Positions 14,378-14,467 of a DNA stretch of 14,467 nucleotides are shown here, piece by piece (the first letter of the stretch is position 1; every line of letters starts with the position of its first letter). Source of the stretch: an uncultured Rhodospirillaceae bacterium (GTDB lineage Bacteria > Pseudomonadota > Alphaproteobacteria > RF32 > CAG-239); contig OMQE01000097.1 of NCBI GenBank assembly GCA_900313155.1, forward strand, positions 1-14,467, given 5' to 3'. The position numbers were made by a program, and so were the translations under genes. The notes beneath the pieces were generated by a model. That model saw only the letters and a list, made by a program, of their open reading frames with translations. It was not told where the DNA came from and ran no database searches.

Positions 14378-14467
14378 TTATTCTTCATCGCCAAATTCTT
14401 TTTCAATTTCATCTTCGGCATTGTATTCTTCACCAAATTCATCATCTATTTCATTTGCCGCTGCTTC
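14378..14467 (-). CDS. C-terminal fragment of an unidentified protein with acidic tail
   Basis: Reading the minus strand from the window edge gives 29 residues and a TAA (14380-14378). The fragment is very acidic: EIDDEFGEEYN, then AEDEIEKEFGDEE at the C-terminus. The frame is open to the edge, codon use matches the neighbouring native genes (GAA, GAT), and a strong terminator follows directly, so it is probably the end of a real gene. Acidic C-terminal tails occur in many unrelated proteins, so no function is proposed. Confidence 0.6.
   Translation of the reverse strand, partial: EAAANEIDDEFGEEYNAEDEIEKEFGDEE

Noticed and set aside
1..14467. tRNA, rRNA or CRISPR array
   Set aside because: No cloverleaf, rRNA segment or regularly spaced direct repeats were recognised on either strand.

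Overview
The window looks like chromosomal DNA from an AT-rich, uncultured alphaproteobacterium, possibly one of the host- or gut-associated lineages near Rhodospirillales. This rests on three things: the murB-ftsQ-ftsA-ftsZ order, the form of the division proteins (an FtsZ with a long acidic linker ending in DIPSFLRRK, an FtsA with a C-terminal amphipathic helix), and base composition of roughly 40% GC by hand count. The taxonomic placement is inference; no database was searched.

Layout. (1) Positions 1-4793, plus strand: end of a cell-wall and division cluster, with murB (5' end cut by the window), ftsQ, ftsA and ftsZ. murB and ftsQ overlap by four bases (ATGA) with no ddl between them. ftsZ has its own leader with candidate promoter elements and a strong terminator. 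(2) 4855-6744, minus strand: a 167-residue protein of unknown function in unusually GC-rich DNA (about 52%), then cca, the tRNA CCA-adding enzyme. (3) 6944-11554, plus strand: a two-gene surface or pilus module. It holds an 8-cysteine membrane-anchored protein and a giant protein (1250 aa) with a class III prepilin leader. The N-terminal third of the giant protein resembles the PilV tip-adhesin (shufflon) family, and the rest looks like a beta-rich tail fibre. (4) 11555-11906: a gene-free stretch with a 110-bp palindromic repeat element and a structured leader for gap. (5) 11907-14213, plus strand: the lower-glycolysis pair gap and pgk, with a compound hairpin between them and a terminator whose loop carries 18 consecutive T's. 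(6) 14378-14467, minus strand: the acidic C-terminus of an unidentified protein that runs off the window.

How the genes work together. MurB makes UDP-MurNAc for peptidoglycan. FtsQ, FtsA and FtsZ assemble the divisome that directs septal wall synthesis. Cca repairs or adds tRNA 3' ends. Gap and Pgk carry out consecutive glycolytic steps. The pilin-like pair is the accessory part of the window and the best candidate for something undescribed: a very large, single-polypeptide pilus-tip adhesin with a cysteine-rich partner, with no shufflon recombinase or recombination repeats visible here.
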